Below, piece by piece: positions 24,801 to 38,734 of a DNA stretch of 64,000 nucleotides. Location: NCBI RefSeq assembly GCF_000165425.1, contig NW_001799641.1, positions 67,027 through 131,026 of the forward strand, given 5' to 3'. The notes beneath the pieces are model-generated. The model saw nothing but the letters and a program-made list of their open reading frames with translations. It had not been told where the DNA came from and made no database searches. The number at the start of each line of letters is the position of its first letter. Within the stretch, counting starts at the first letter, position 1. The DNA comes from Paramecium tetraurelia. Taxonomy: Eukaryota; Ciliophora; Oligohymenophorea; Peniculida; Parameciidae. Both the position numbers and the translations under genes were made by a program.

Positions 24801-26195
24801 CCTTAAGAAATTGTATCACAATAATGTTGAATTACTAGTACATAACAAAGATGGCTTATTAATTGGATGGGAATGTTGTGGTTGATTCTCCTCATATTTA
24901 CTATTAGTATCGAAATTATTATATTCTCAAAACGGAATTTGGACGCATCAATCAGGATATCTTGGAAGATACAATCAACAGATCCATAATTATTTTATCC
25001 AAATTATAAATAATCTACATTTTGTCATTAACCTTTCTATTGATATTCCTTATGTGCAGTTATTTCTTTTATTCAAGAATAGAATTAAGTCATACCAATT
25101 TTATTAATCTCTTATTTTGTTGCAGATCTGAATATTTCAATAAAGATATATAGAGATTGATATCTGTGTAATCAATCATTAATAGTGATTACAATAATTT
25201 ATTCTCTTATTAATTCGATATGCATCGCAAAGAATAGTATTTTGATGAAATTAAAACCAAGCTAGATAAAAAGGATCATAAGAAATTTATTTTAGAGAAC
25301 AATTCTTTTTTAAGTGTCACAAACTATTCAAATCGAATCTTTTTTTGCATTATTTTCATTGTCGTCTTGACTTAGGCTAGTGTTTCTTATGGTCAGGTTA
25401 AAAATTATTTGGACAAATATCCTGCAACTGCCAAATTTTATAAGGGAGTTTCAGATATTGGAACAGATGTCCCTTGTGTCTTTGCTTAGAGTAATATCCT
25501 TTATGGAAGAGCCTTTTTTTCTTATTACAATGAGACTGATATCCAATTGATTTTCAAAGAAATAAATCAAGCTTTGGCAGAATTACAAGACTTTACTATA
25601 AATAAGATTGACTTTGAATAGTAATAATATATCGATATGAAATTAGATACTTTTTATCAAATAATTTTGCAGATTATTATAACTATCTTATGGATCATAA
25701 TCTGTGCGATTAATTATTGGATGATATGCGATAAAAGGCAGCCAACATTTGTCCCATAGTGATGAGCCAAGGAATGCAAAGGGGGTTGCTTGGTATCTTA
25801 GTATACATTGTAAACTACATACAAACTGAAAAGGACATAAATTAATTTACAGAGCGATTGCAACTGAGTTACCTGGAATTGGAAGGGGCTTTCTTGGTTT
25901 CAGAAATAGTTCGTAAACTAAACATAGAAATTCAATTGGATTTGTATGCACAAACCCAGAAATTGGTAGATCAAATAACTGTATTTATATCATTAATAAT
26001 TAGATGCATAGTATAATTGTGATTGTTGTCATATTCTTATTTGTGATGTTCACGTCTTTAATCATTAGAAAAAGATTACTTTATAGGTAATTCATAATGC
26101 AAAGGATTCTCTATCTAGTGCCATTGTAGATTCTGCTATTTGATGATGGTTTTGAAAGAAATGCTAAAACTATAATTCTAAGAGAAACCTTTTGA
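21895..26195 (+). CDS. TmcB-like large membrane protein (tandem copy 1)
   Basis: 1410 residues from MEDTNQKNNLLQIRNKFL; introns at 24442-24463, 25759-25781 (a GTG donor) and 25981-26003. N-terminal hydrophobic helices (VILALCFVYLIS, YLVQLLLIFINIFE, FLFMQKIIYMN) lead to a helical cytoplasmic region (LLAHQEKYYEGLMVLHSIKK). A PAS-like middle and a disordered linker follow. Then come membrane pairs flanking large loops (VFLSFLSVCLLIQLSFVIA, IIYILSLTFLLIFLMC, IILQIIITILWIIICAINYW) and a C-terminal tail with RILYLVPLQILLFDDGFERN. The architecture matches its neighbours at 26712 and 6962, so this is one family with two members in tandem. An in-frame upstream ATG was preferred over that at 21979 because the extension is coding-like. 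Confidence 0.85.
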
Positions 26196-26711
26196 CTCAA
26201 ATTTAACACTCCCTAGTAATTGAGTAAAGTGTCTATATATATATTCTTTCAATTCATCATTAATTTTATAATTTCTTTTTAAAAAATAATAACAATAAAT
26301 AAAATGCTTGACTAAATATTTATATAAATAATTCATTTATTTTATAAAAATATTTCTTAATAATTGGCAACAGTTTTAACAAAGTCTACATGAAATGAGC
26401 ACTTCATTGATAAATATAATAGAAAATGATGAAGTAGTAATATATTGATTAAATAATTTGATTAATAGAGAAGGTAAATTTAAATTTTATATAAAAATAT
26501 TTGAATGATAAGTAAAGGATATAATTTCAATTTAGAAGAATTCCTAGGAATTATAATAATAGAAAATGAAATTTTGATTAATTTATAATATTTAATAACT
26601 CATTTAAGATTAGAAATATTCATGCTATTAAAATTTATCTAAAATCATTATTAAATAATTATCAATATATATAGATTTATGAACAAATAATTTTCTAGGC
26701 TAAGAAAGTAA
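26196..26711. other. Spacer between tandem TmcB-like genes
   Basis: About 515 bp, extremely AT-rich. I see no open frame or repeated element linking the two tandem copies. Confidence 0.6.
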
Positions 26712-29700
26712 ATGTTTGAAAAAATAATTGAGTTAGATGATCTATCTATTAAATTATCAGATAAATTGGTATTATTTATTTAAATTCTTGGAGCTTTGCT
26801 AAATTTATCATACTTACAACCATAAGAACAACATAAATACATATATATAGTATCTTTATTTGCTAGACCATAATTATATTTAAACTCTACTATTATGGGC
26901 TATTTTTTTCTAATTGCAAATATTTTTTACATAATAGGGATTTTTGTCAAAATTCCTGGCAAAAGACTTATATCATTGTATGGTGGATTGATGGTCACTA
27001 ATTTGTTGAATTTCGGAATGGAAATATCATCATCGCCCCTATGTTTTATTTTGTAACCCAGCCTAATTATGATATCAGGCCTTCACAAATTATTACTTTT
27101 GGAAACACTAGACGTGGAGAACATTAATTTCCATCAAACCAAAGTTCAGTATCCTACCTATCTTATATGGATTATATAGATCACTTAATCGTTGTTATGG
27201 TATTACGGTCAGAATAAGATGACACTAAATTTGATTGGATTATTGCAATCCTTATTATAATTAGCCTTTACGAGTAACTTCATTATTGCCGCTGTTCAAT
27301 TATACACAATAGTTTACACCTTTGCGATAATCTTGGGATTTGCTAATGACTTATCTTCGCTTTTAGTGATATTTCCTGTTTTATTACGCATTACACAATA
27401 TAGAGAATTAAGAAATAAACAAAAGGAAGGTTAAAACCCTCAAAACTCCAAAAGGATCGACAATGTTCTTATTTCAATATCAGTGCTGATTCAACAAAAG
27501 CAATATCAAAAGGCTTTATACTAACTTTAGGAGATGAAGGAATTGAACATCTACTATGAAGTAAAAAAAGATAGGATGAAATTAAAATGTTTGAATTTGA
27601 TAAAAACCATGATCTTTGCCAATCAATCAACCCAAAACACTTTTGTAGACTCAATTAACAAAGTCATATAAATTGAGGAGATGTCATATTTTTATATCAA
27701 AGAATTAAAAAACATAATTGTATAAAAATTGCAACTATTATAAAATGCAAAAGAAGAGAACTTTGATGCTTATTATGACTATTTAGATAAACTATCGAGC
27801 ATTGAGAAAATTCTCAATTCACTATATGAAAACCATCCAACACCAAAAAACAAGGCTATTTTGTTGTTCTTTAATGCAGAGATCATGAATAACTTCCATA
27901 AAGCAAGATTACTTTCTCATTAAACTAATCCTATCCAGTATGATAGTTATGATCTTAATAAATTAGCTTATCTAATCGCCAAATATGATTAAGGAATTAA
28001 AATATCAGGCATTTCCAACAATAATATTTTCTCTAAGGATTCCTCGCTAGGAATTGAAGGTTACATTCCTCCTGGAATTCGAGAGCATCACAATTCAATT
28101 ATTGAAAAGTTTATAGAGACAGGAACCTCTAAATATGTGAAACGATTTGATGCAAGTTTCATAGCCAAAGACAATGATCTTTATATGTCATCTATAGATT
28201 TTGGATTTAATGCTATAATAACAGACGAATTAAAATTTATAACTTTTATATAGGTCTCAATAGAATAACCAATGGCAATGATCTTGAATTCCTAATTGCA
28301 GATAACTTGTTTGAGTGAGTCCTTGTCTAATACTCTAAACATCTCACAATTTGATTTTAAACATATTGGATACAGTATCAAGAAGTTTTTACCCTAATAT
28401 TCAGAAGCCGAAAGCTATCAAGAGAACTTAGAATTGATCTTATCTGACTTAGAATAGGAGTATCCCTACGTAACCACTATCAATCAGGAGAGAAAGATCA
28501 TTAACAATCAACCCGCCTATTATATTCTAACCTTTTAATATATTCGAAAATCTAATTACAAATAGAAAAGCTTTACCTAACTGACATATTAATAAAGTAT
28601 TCTTGAGCCCCTTTCGTAATAGCAAGAGTATAAAACTAGATCAGACTTTGACTTTCTATTATATGGCAACGTCGCATAAGAGGAACAAATTGATGTCCCT
28701 TATGAGGAAAATGATTTCAATTAACAGTACTTGAATGATTTGAAGGAGTTTCAACAGATGGATGACAATACAAACATCTATAGTCCTGATAACAAATAAT
28801 AATAGAAGTGCAAACTTATAAGGAAGCAAACAATGGCTTCAAGATTGCGGAAACAACAATCCTTAAATATTAATTAAGATGAATATTTTTTCATGAAAAT
28901 GGCAGAGAACTCCTATAACTAAAGATCCAAAGACTTCCTTTCAGATTATTATGATTAACAACTCTCTATTTTAAATAAATTTATATTAGCTTTTTTATTG
29001 AGCTTGTTTGTGACATTTGCATTCTTTCTATTATAAACTGTTAAAGTCAACTCAGATATCAATAGCCTTATGGATGATTTGGAAGTTTTAGATTTTTCTT
29101 AACTTTGTTTTTAACCAATCGAAAACACTTTGTTGGTGATATTTTCATTAAGTGAATACAACCTATATTTTCTTATGAAAATAATCTCATATTAGCAATT
29201 AAGGTAGCTCACTCAATTCCCTTCCACTTAAATTGTGATCGGTTACAATCAGATATATACAAATTTCAATTAATTGGTTCAATAACCACTGCTACAACAG
29301 ATATTGGATGACAATCAACTTGAAATCTATCAATACACCAATAGTTCAAAGGAAGAAAGCTATATTATGACTTTGAGAAATGCGTTTGGTACTTTATTAA
29401 AGTTTTAATATGATGTATTGTTAGACTTCAAGTTGAATGGGAGAGTGAACGCTGATACTGCACAGATTTACTACACATTTAAAAATTACCTACCTTTAAA
29501 ATAAATAGTTACTGATTTACACAAAGATATTTTAGAAAAAACCATGATAGTTGTAGAGGACGATATCCAAACCATAATAGCCCTCCTCATTGTCAGTATA
29601 GTGGCACTTACATTGCCTTACCTTTTAAGTTATTATTACTTCATTGGGATAGGCAATTAGATTAGTAGATATTACAATATCATTTTGCAATTGCCTTAAG

Positions 29701-30742
29701 GCATGAGGGAAGTGCAAATCATCTAATATTAGCAATTGACCTCCAAGATTAACGAGGATTATGAATAGATTGTGAGGTATAAGTATAAGGAATAAAGATT
29801 TGGGAATGAAAAATCAAAGTAAAGCTATCAAAGAGTCAAAGTTTAAAATAGATTAAAGTATCGTGGACTACGCTGGAAGTTTGGATATTTATTATTGTAT
29901 ATTTTGATTCTTTTGAAATCTGGAATCTCATTCTATTTGAATAGAGAATATTTGTAAGGATACAAAGAGGTGGCTATCTTTTACAAGGCGCTATCAGATT
30001 TAAGCATAGACATCCCCTCAATGTATGCAGCCAGGGAAGTGTTGTATTTCAGAACTTCATTTCCCTATTTGAACAACGATACCATCACATAATTGCTATA
30101 GATCATTGATTAGGGGTTGAATAGAACCAAACTATTTTTGGAGAAGCAGTTCATTTATGACAAGTAAACATTTATATATATTTGAAGAGTTATACTGTCA
30201 GATCAATTTTAAGAGTACTATGATTCATTAGCAAAGGGAGACTTGTGCAGTTTGTTGCCAGAAGAATTATAATAATAAACTAGTTCATTTTGCCAATTAT
30301 TATTCAATGGCAATATGAGAAATGGGTTATACTCGACTTTGACAATAATAACTAATAGTTTATAGTCCGAGTTGAATTATAATCAATTTAAGGTAAGGAC
30401 TTCTGTCTAGTTTTATGATTTAGAGGGTCCATATATAATTTCTGGTATTGTAAGTAGATTATATTAAAATATGAGGGATGACATGCATATAGAAACTAAA
30501 TCACTTTTAAAATTAATGAATGTAAGAAAATCCATCTGAAATTATAGATAGCAGGCATTAGTTTACTTTCTCTTTTGGGGGTGTTGATATTGTTCTCAAA
30601 GTTTATAATTTTTGATCGATTGGCAAAGTTGTTTGAAATTAGTAAAAAATTTATATCGTTTATTCCTATAAGGATGCTATTATAGGATGAAGGGATGGAA
30701 AGATATATTAAAAATTTAATGTATAAAAATAACTTATCCTGA
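26712..30742 (+). CDS. TmcB-like large membrane protein (tandem copy 2)
   Basis: 1326 residues from MFEKIIELDDLSIKLSDKL, introns at 30164-30187 and 30522-30547. Several membrane helices near the N-terminus (YFFLIANIFYIIGIFV, FIIAAVQLYTIVYTFAIILG) are followed by helical soluble sequence. A conserved block (GYIPPGIREHHNSIIEKFIE, GFNAIITDELKFIT) is typical of this family. A Gln/Asp-rich linker comes next, then paired membrane helices (FILAFLLSLFVTFAFFLL, TIIALLIVSIVALTLPYLL) and the tail KKFISFIPIRMLLQDEGMER. The preceding gene has the same architecture with low sequence identity, suggesting an old tandem duplication. No ligand or ion specificity can be read from the sequence. Confidence 0.87.
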
Positions 30743-30794
30743 TTTATTTAATGTGTGTTAAATAATTTATTAGAAAGATAATTTCTTGGGATTC

Positions 30795-31147
30795 ATGAAT
30801 CAGAATGACCTTAGAAATTCTTAAAACCAATATTAAATAAGAATTAATATTTTCTTTGACAAATTAATTTAGAAATATCTTTACGCTCTCCTTTATTAAA
30901 TGGTATATTTTTGTAGAGAAGAGTGGATATATAATAATGTGTGCAGTTTTCATCAAATAAACGAAATATCTCAATTGCTAATTCTCAAATTCCTAATTCA
31001 TCAGTTTCTAATTAGGGTTGCGATATAATGTACGATTCACATTTAGAAAATAAAAGTATGAGCAAAGAGAACATATTTAGAAAGGGAGTCAACCCTTAAA
31101 ATTCAACGATTAATATTTTTTATAAAAAATAAGTCAATTTTTAGTGA
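30795..31147 (+). CDS. Possible small Ser/Asn-rich gene or gene fragment
   Basis: Within the spacer before the Cdh1 gene, one frame is open from ~30863 to TGA 31147 and reads like coding sequence (LRSPLLNGIF, SIANSQIPNSSVSNQG, HLENKSMSKENIFRKG). It contains a KEN sequence. The only upstream ATG (30795, MNQNDLRNSQNQY) is in another frame, and no normal-length intron joins the two; a 44-nt intron would. It may be a short gene with an unseen 5' exon, an untranslated leader, or a decayed copy. The exact limits are uncertain. Confidence 0.3.
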
Positions 31148-31302
31148 AATTATTTAGTGATAATTAATTAATACCAGATATCACTGCTTTATTAAACAAG
31201 AAACTTATCAATAATATTTATTTTGCCTTTTTAAGCGTGATTAAAAATAAAATTTAACGTAAATTAAATTAATATCTGTTTGCTAATACCCTTTATAAAA
31301 AA

Positions 31303-32935
31303 ATGTCAACGAATACTGTAAAAATGCTTTAATAGCGTAATAATGATATTGAAGTATCATGTTTTGAAGATAAATTACAAATTTCACCATCAAAATAAAA
31401 TAAGGAAAATTCACATCTGTCTAAATCCAAAACTTGTGACATGAGTGATCTTGTTAGATTGCTACATAAAGTGGACATTCAAGGTGTCTAATAGGGAGGT
31501 AGTATAATTATTAAATCAATAGACTAAATCGAATAGGAATAAGACAGTACCCCTAAGAAATAAGTTTAATAAGGAAAAACCTGCAGGTATATTCCTTTGA
31601 GAAGTGGTTAAAAGCAGAATCTAAATGAAGAATTCCAATATCGAGAGATTGAAGAGGAGAATCAAGAACCATAAAAAGGAAGTGACTACAAAGACCAGGG
31701 AAATGTCACTCTGAAAGATATCTATAAGATGCATGTGTTTGGTCAACCCTTATAAAGTGAGTAGCTCTAGTGGGAATCCAAGAATTTATTGCATTTTGCT
31801 GACAATACTCCCTCAAAACGAAAAATACTGTCAGACATAAACCCAGCTGTCTTGGAAACTTACTAAAACCTGATGGACTACAGAGAATAATACTAAAATA
31901 GTTAAGACTATCAATTCAGCCAAAGAAAGATTAGTAAAGTGCCATTTAAAGTATTGGACGCTCCCTAATTATAAGATGATTTCTATCTAAATCTAATAGA
32001 TTGGAGTTCCTAAAACGTATTATCAGTGGCTCTATCCTCATGTGTTTATTTGTGGTCTGCTTATAACAATAGAGTAACTAAGTTTTGTGATTTCGGTAAC
32101 AATGATATGGTTTGTTCATTGATATGGAATCCCTAAGGAAATCAATTGGCCATAGGAACAGGTTCAGGAGAAGTGCATATATATGATTAAGAGAAGATGA
32201 AACGAATATAAATATTGGAAGGACATTCTGCTAGAGTTGGATCTTTGGCTTGGAGTGGAAATGTAAATTAATGATTCATAAATTAGACTCTATGTTCAGG
32301 TTCTAAGGACAGATCTATAATTTTACATGATCCTAGATAAAAGAAACAAACTGGAAAATTTGAAGGTCATAAATAAGAGGTTTGTGGATTGAAATGGTCA
32401 CCAGATGAATATCAATTGGCTTCAGGTGGAAATGATAATAAATTGTTTGTTTGGAGAATGGGTTCCTAAATTCCATTAGCTAAATTCAATTAACATTAGG
32501 CTGCTGTAAAAGCAATTGCTTGGTCCCCCCATAGACATGGCTTATTATCTTCAGGTGGAGGAACTGCAGATAGAACCATTAGATTTTTCAATACTCTAAC
32601 TACTTAATAGTTAGATTGGATCGATACTGGTTCATAAGTGTGCAATTTGATGTTCAGTAAAAATGTAAATGAATTTGTTTCAACTCATGGTTATAGCATG
32701 AATTAAATTGTGTGTTGGAAATATCCAGCCCTATAAAAAGTATTTAATATTCATATTCTAGGTTACCACCTTAATGGGTCATACTTCGAGAGTCCTATTT
32801 TTGGCTATGTCACCAGATGGAGAAACTATAGTGACTGGAGCTGGAGATGAAACTTTGAGATTTTGGAATGCTTTCCCAAGAAAAGAATAAGCTCAACCAA
32901 TCAACACTGTTTTACTTCCTTAGATGATTAGATGA
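31303..32935 (+). CDS. FZR1: Cdh1/Fizzy-related APC/C activator (WD40)
   Basis: 528 residues, introns at 32263-32286 and 32740-32761. The N-terminal 160 residues hold a KEN ([11 protein letters not shown]) and a C-box (CRYIPLRSG, compare DRFIPxR). Seven WD40 blades follow; typical pieces are [46 protein letters not shown] and [15 protein letters not shown]. The chain ends MIR, so the C-terminal Ile-Arg tail that docks on the APC/C is present. The C-box, IR tail and the [19 protein letters not shown] last blade favour Cdh1 over Cdc20. These activators bring KEN/D-box substrates to the anaphase-promoting complex to drive mitotic exit and G1 proteolysis. Confidence 0.94.
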
Positions 32936-32964
32936 AAATTATATTGTATTTTATTACTATTTAT

Positions 32965-33660
32965 TCATTATTCATTATAAAACAATTTCTAGATTCCTTC
33001 ATTAAACAATCTCGTTTTCTAAAATAGCTATACCATTTTTTTCCATTGATTCCCTCCCCAATTAACTGTGAGAAATATCGCATTTGCTTCACTGCATATG
33101 TTGTTTTGACTATCTTATACTACAGCTTTTAGGAATACTTTTCTTCCTTGAATATTTTACACCTCACAAGTTATGAGGTAGTCTTCGTTTAGTTTGATAG
33201 GTTTCTTATAATCTACTTAGAGATTAGCGGTCGCTGTTGGAACAAATCCAGCTGCTAAGAAACTGAGTTATCCGAAAGCATTATCGATTATCGTTGCCAA
33301 TAAACCACTATTAACATCATTATTGTTTCCCTTTACATTTTCAGAAGCATTGAAAACTATATGTAATTGATGACCATTTTCATCATTTAGATTACTCTAA
33401 TTATTGGAGAGATAGACTTTGAATAAATTGAAAGCGTTTTCATTTTATACTATCATATTGTGAAGAAAATGCTTTTGTCTTGAGCTGTGAAGCATATCAA
33501 TTATTTTTGGTTGACTGTAATTGTACTATTTAATGAATTCCTAGAAACTGTGCTCTTCATCTAAATCTTAAGTTGTTTGCAATGCTTTGATGTAAGGAGA
33601 GCATGAATGAATTAAATAACCTGTTACCCATGTGCCACATAACAATAATGACTTTTTCAT
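32965..33660 (-). CDS. Hotdog-fold acyl-CoA thioesterase-like protein
   Basis: One uninterrupted frame of 231 residues starting MKKSLLLCGTWVTGYLIHSC, where a short hydrophobic N-terminus could be an organelle presequence or anchor. The C-terminal ~120 residues fit a PaaI/THEM4-type hotdog domain: NSGLLATIIDNAFGQLSFLA matches the central helix with its acidic residue, followed by TANLQVDYKKPIKLNEDYLI and VFLKAVVQDSQNNICSEANA. The family hydrolyses acyl-CoA thioesters. The exact substrate cannot be read. The gene is convergent with the Cdh1 gene, 29 bp apart. Confidence 0.85.
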
Positions 33661-34449
33661 TAAAGGATTATTTTTAGAATCCTTTAATCAAATTCAATTA
33701 CTTAAGAATTAATTTTTATTCGTGCGCATTACTACGCAATATAATTTAATTATACAATTTTATTAAAAAATGAAAATAGGAAATTATTGTAGTTTTTCAG
33801 ATTCTTAATTGCTATTAAATCTGAAAAAGGTAATTCACAATCATAAAAGAAAGTTATGACAGGCAGAAGAATACATGGAAAAATAACTATTAGATTCTGA
33901 TATCCAGTTATATTAAGGCTGATCTTGAGATTTATATATAAAATTTTAATTTACAAAGCATATTAAGAGTGATCATCCACTATAGCATAGATATAGATTC
34001 TAAACTATGATATTGAAATTCAATAATATTTATATTTATAAGATTTGTAATTTTGATATATAATTTTGATTTGGTCAAAAAAGAGTCTTTTGAATTCTGT
34101 TTACCAATTATCAAACATTATTAATTAGTATCTAATAATTCTTTGTGGGTAATAAATTGTATTATGCATATTCTTGGATACTCTCAAAATTATTTATTTG
34201 AAAAGAGTTAAAATTATCTTTATATTCCATTTTGAAATAAACACAGTATATTATTTTTTATCTTAAATTCCAAATATAATGATATTGATCACATGATATG
34301 TTTTTGATGGAAAATTATATGTTAACTAATTATTATTAAATTTCATAAACCAAACTATAAAATTAGAAAGATTAATAATCCTTAAGAATGATAAGTAAAT
34401 ATAAGTATTTTTTTAATTACAATATATATTAACAAATCATACACAGGAA
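33661..34449. other. Long AT-rich spacer with one possible tiny gene
   Basis: About 790 bp between the thioesterase start and the Pumilio stop. Apart from the possible 39-residue peptide gene at 33770-33922, no coding frame, tRNA or repeat was found. Confidence 0.55.
33770..33922 (+). CDS. Possible 39-residue peptide gene
   Basis: ATG 33770 opens MKIGNYCSFSDSQLLLNLKK. An intron at 33830-33862 (33 nt, GT...CAG) joins it in frame to AEEYMEKQLLDSDIQLYQG and TGA 33922. Without the intron the frame hits TGA inside it. A 20-nt intron (33830-33849) is possible but gives a less protein-like end. The predicted peptide is acidic and helical in its second half, with no signal peptide. It lies 109 bp upstream of, and divergent from, the thioesterase gene. 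It is too short for family recognition and could be chance. Confidence 0.35.
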
Positions 34450-35898
34450 TCATAATTTAAAAGCTTCAAGTTCTAATTTTTAGGTCAACATTTAATACAC
34501 GTATTAACCTACAATAAGTTAGAATAAAGTACCAAATTGTGATTATTATATTTCTTGCAATAGTTATTAATTGTTTGTAATTTTTAGATATAATTCCTTT
34601 TATATTTCACTATCTGCAAATTTTAAAAAGTTTTAGACTACATAGTTACCATATGCGTTTTTTGATAACCTTACAAATAAAACTGGATGATTCTTTTGGC
34701 TCAATAGTAACTCCATAATTTTTAATTTGAATTTATTATCTGAACATTTAATTGCACAGTCAACAACATTGCTTAATTTAAAGATTGAAAATACCTCCCA
34801 AATTTATTTAGGCTATACTCTTCTATTTTGTCCATAATAATCTGCTAGATTTCAATTTGAATAACTTCTGGACCGTCTTTCAACAATTGCTGAATTATAT
34901 AATTGCCATATTAGGAAGTGCATAATTCTTGAGATATCTTCATGATTTCGTGTAGAACTCTCATCTATCTTTCGACGTGATTGTTTGAAATTGATACTGC
35001 TTTTTAAATAATTCTGCATCCGAATGAATTGGTAACCAATTTACTTATTTGTCCTTCAACTCCATCCAAAACCCAAAGACTTATATCACTTTCCATTAGT
35101 TGGATTAGTTTTTGAACCACGTGATTTCCATGTTGATCTATAACTAATTCTCTCACTTTCCCTTTAATTGAATCAAATAACGCTTGAAACTCCGCAGTTT
35201 TATGTGCATTTTATAACAACCTTTATAAGACTCTACATCCATATTGATGAAATGCAAGTTATTGAGTATGAGGCTATAAAATTACAAGCATTTTTTATTG
35301 CTGTATAGGAGTTCCTACCTTTATGTAAAATTAATACCATTTTCAAGGAGGTTTTGAATGACATAATTACCAAAGACATCTTTGGACAAAGATACGAATC
35401 CCTTTTCCAATTTAGTGAATATCAGATCTTTGATTGCAACAGGTCCTTCTTAGAATTGCTTTTAAATGCTTCTGGCACCATTTTAATCTTTGCATTTTGA
35501 TATCTATAATTATGAATTTTTGATTACTATATCTCCATCTAGACTTGTTTCTTCTTCTGGGATAAATTAGGTCATGGAATCATAGGATTTGGCTTTCAAA
35601 GCTGAATTAGGAGCACTTTGCTAAACAGGCACCTTTGTAAGTCGTAAATCCAAATCGTATGAACTTTAATAAGCAAATTAACAACTTAGCCTTCTGTTAA
35701 ACTTAAGGTGAATAAACTTTGGGTTGATAGACAGGAGAAGCCTTTTAGTATTATTTTATTTCTAATGCAGGGGGTCTTTAGTTGGAATATGATTTTTTTG
35801 TTTTCTCAGCTTCAAAACTATCTAAAACAGCTTGAGTATTTTGAAATACCATTAAGAAGATCGCCAATCATATCTTTCTCTTCTGGATCCTAAAACAT
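34450..35898 (-). CDS. Pumilio (PUF) RNA-binding protein
   Basis: 450 residues from MFQDPEEKDMIGDLL; introns at 35822-35849, 35664-35685, 35315-35337 and 34772-34794. A disordered N-terminus of ~130 residues leads to a run of about eight Pumilio repeats, each ending in the RNA-reading helix: FGNYVIQNLLE, YGCRVLQRLLQ, HGNHVVQKLIQ, FGCRIIQKAV, YGNYIIQQLL, NVVDCAIK and YGNYVVQNFLK, with a last FGTLFQLIVG. PUF proteins bind 3' UTR elements and repress or localise mRNAs. In repeat 1 the start of NGTPIQQQK is created by splicing, supporting that intron. The last repeat lacks the usual Tyr/Asn pattern. Confidence 0.93.
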
Positions 35899-36113
35899 TA
35901 GATTGTATAAAAATAATAATAATTTTATAGTCGAGGAATGAAATATAATTATTTAATATACTAATTCACTCTAATCATAAAAGTTTAATAATAACATTAA
36001 ATATTTAATTATATATAATGTAAGCTTATTACATCATCTTCATAATTTATTTATTAATGAAGAGTTGAATTCAGGAATAAGATTATCATAAAATATAAAA
36101 TATATTTATTAAA

Positions 36114-37281
<1,168 letters not shown>

Positions 37282-37344
37282 ATCCGTAATGAATATAAGA
37301 TAACAAAATTTAATTATGATTAAATTTTAGGGTTATATTACTAT

Positions 37345-37832
37345 TCATGCTTATTCTTAACCAACCTACAATTCTAACTCTGCTATCCTTCTCTATAATC
37401 CTAATAATTATTATTGGAGAGCAGTCTTTTCTCCTTTTAATGCTGTTATCTACTATTATAATCTTGAATTCTCAGCCTTTTGATGTGCAAAGTGTCTAAT
37501 TTTACATAGATTCTCTTTACCTTTTCATTTCCTCTTCGATTCTCATAAGTTCATTGGTAAGAGTCTTTTTGACATCTTGAGTTTTCATACTCAAAACAGA
37601 CTCTAAGGTATCTTTTTCTGATTTGAGTATTTAGACTTCTTTCTTGTGAAAATTCATCTCATCTTGAATGCCTTTGATTGTTTCCTTAGATTGATTTATT
37701 TAATACTTCCAAACTCATCAATTTACCTTTCAATGAGGCAGGATTTTGAGAGCCGCCGAAACTTTGGTTGGTTTAACCTAAGTCATTTCCTTTGGCAAGA
37801 GTATTGCCTGCAGACTTAAAAGTATTACTCAT
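37345..37832 (-). CDS. Short coiled-coil protein
   Basis: 146 residues, introns at 37685-37706 and 37496-37520. The first 40 residues are Gly/Ser/Asn-rich (GGSQNPASLKGKLMSLEE). The rest is one long heptad-repeat helix: MNFHKKEVQILKSEKDTLES, LTNELMRIEEEMKRHF, QITALKGEKTALQQQLLGLQ and RRIAELELQVGQEQA. It is likely a structural or adaptor subunit. Similar short coiled coils occur in ciliary and basal-body proteins, but the sequence is not specific enough to name it. It is convergent with the AGC kinase gene at 63 bp. Confidence 0.82.
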
Positions 37833-37909
37833 AAAGAAATAATAATATAATTTAATAAATTTAAACGCATTCCTTGTACATGTACTTTACATAATATTAA
37901 TATATTTTA

Positions 37910-38734
37910 TCACCAGTCTTTCTCTGCCTTTTCGCCTTCAGCTTATTGTTCATGATCTTCAGCTTCTTATTTGACTTAATTGTCTGTGATGCCCAATTAA
38001 TCATTGGTAATTTCCTTGTGATAGAACAAATCAACCAAAACATCCCATTCTTCATCTAAAATAATTTAATATTATCAATATATACCTTTATTCAATTCTC
38101 CTCTTAATATTTTGACTTCTCTTGCCAACAACCAATAGATCATTGAAATGGATTTTGTTTCCCTGTTTCCGACTGGGATGGGAATGTCAACATATTATAA
38201 TGGAGTGTCAGAGTTGGTTAAGGCAATGACTGGAATGTTGACGTATGAGGCTTCAACAATAGCTTATCTATCCTATAAAATATATTAATTCAAATATTCT
38301 TACCAAATGTGGGTCGGTGACAATCAACAATTGTGGTTCTTAGAATTTACCACTGGCACTGTTGGATTGATTGGTCAATGTACCTGGTGTCCATCTTGCT
38401 GATCTTGTTGAACTGGCCTATGTGTAGTGAGCAAACTTAATGACTGCTCTTTAACCAATTGGTCTTGATGAAACAACCTGAATTATTCATGTTTATCATA
38501 CCATCACATCTTGAGGTTATTCAATTGCAGCAATAACTCTGGCAGCCAACTTAATGTGTTACCAGGTTTCCTCTAAATTGAGAATGTATGAACCATTATC
38601 ACTTCTATGAGATACATATCTCTTCATGTCAAAATGAAGTTGTTTTGTTCCAACGTGGCACTAAAGAGAAATCTAAATGACATTTTTACTTGTGAAGCAA
38701 TCAATCTTTTGATGTCTTATTCTTTTCTGCTCAT
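37910..38734 (-). CDS. RPSA: 40S ribosomal protein SA (uS2)
   Basis: 236 residues starting [15 protein letters not shown], introns at 38661-38689, 38478-38501, 38273-38303 and 38056-38085. Core motifs of the eukaryotic uS2 family are clear: [94 protein letters not shown] and [16 protein letters not shown]. The C-terminus is acidic ([19 protein letters not shown]), as in other eukaryotes. It stabilises the 40S head-to-body junction and is needed for late 18S processing. The gene has four introns, typical of ribosomal protein genes here. Confidence 0.96.
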
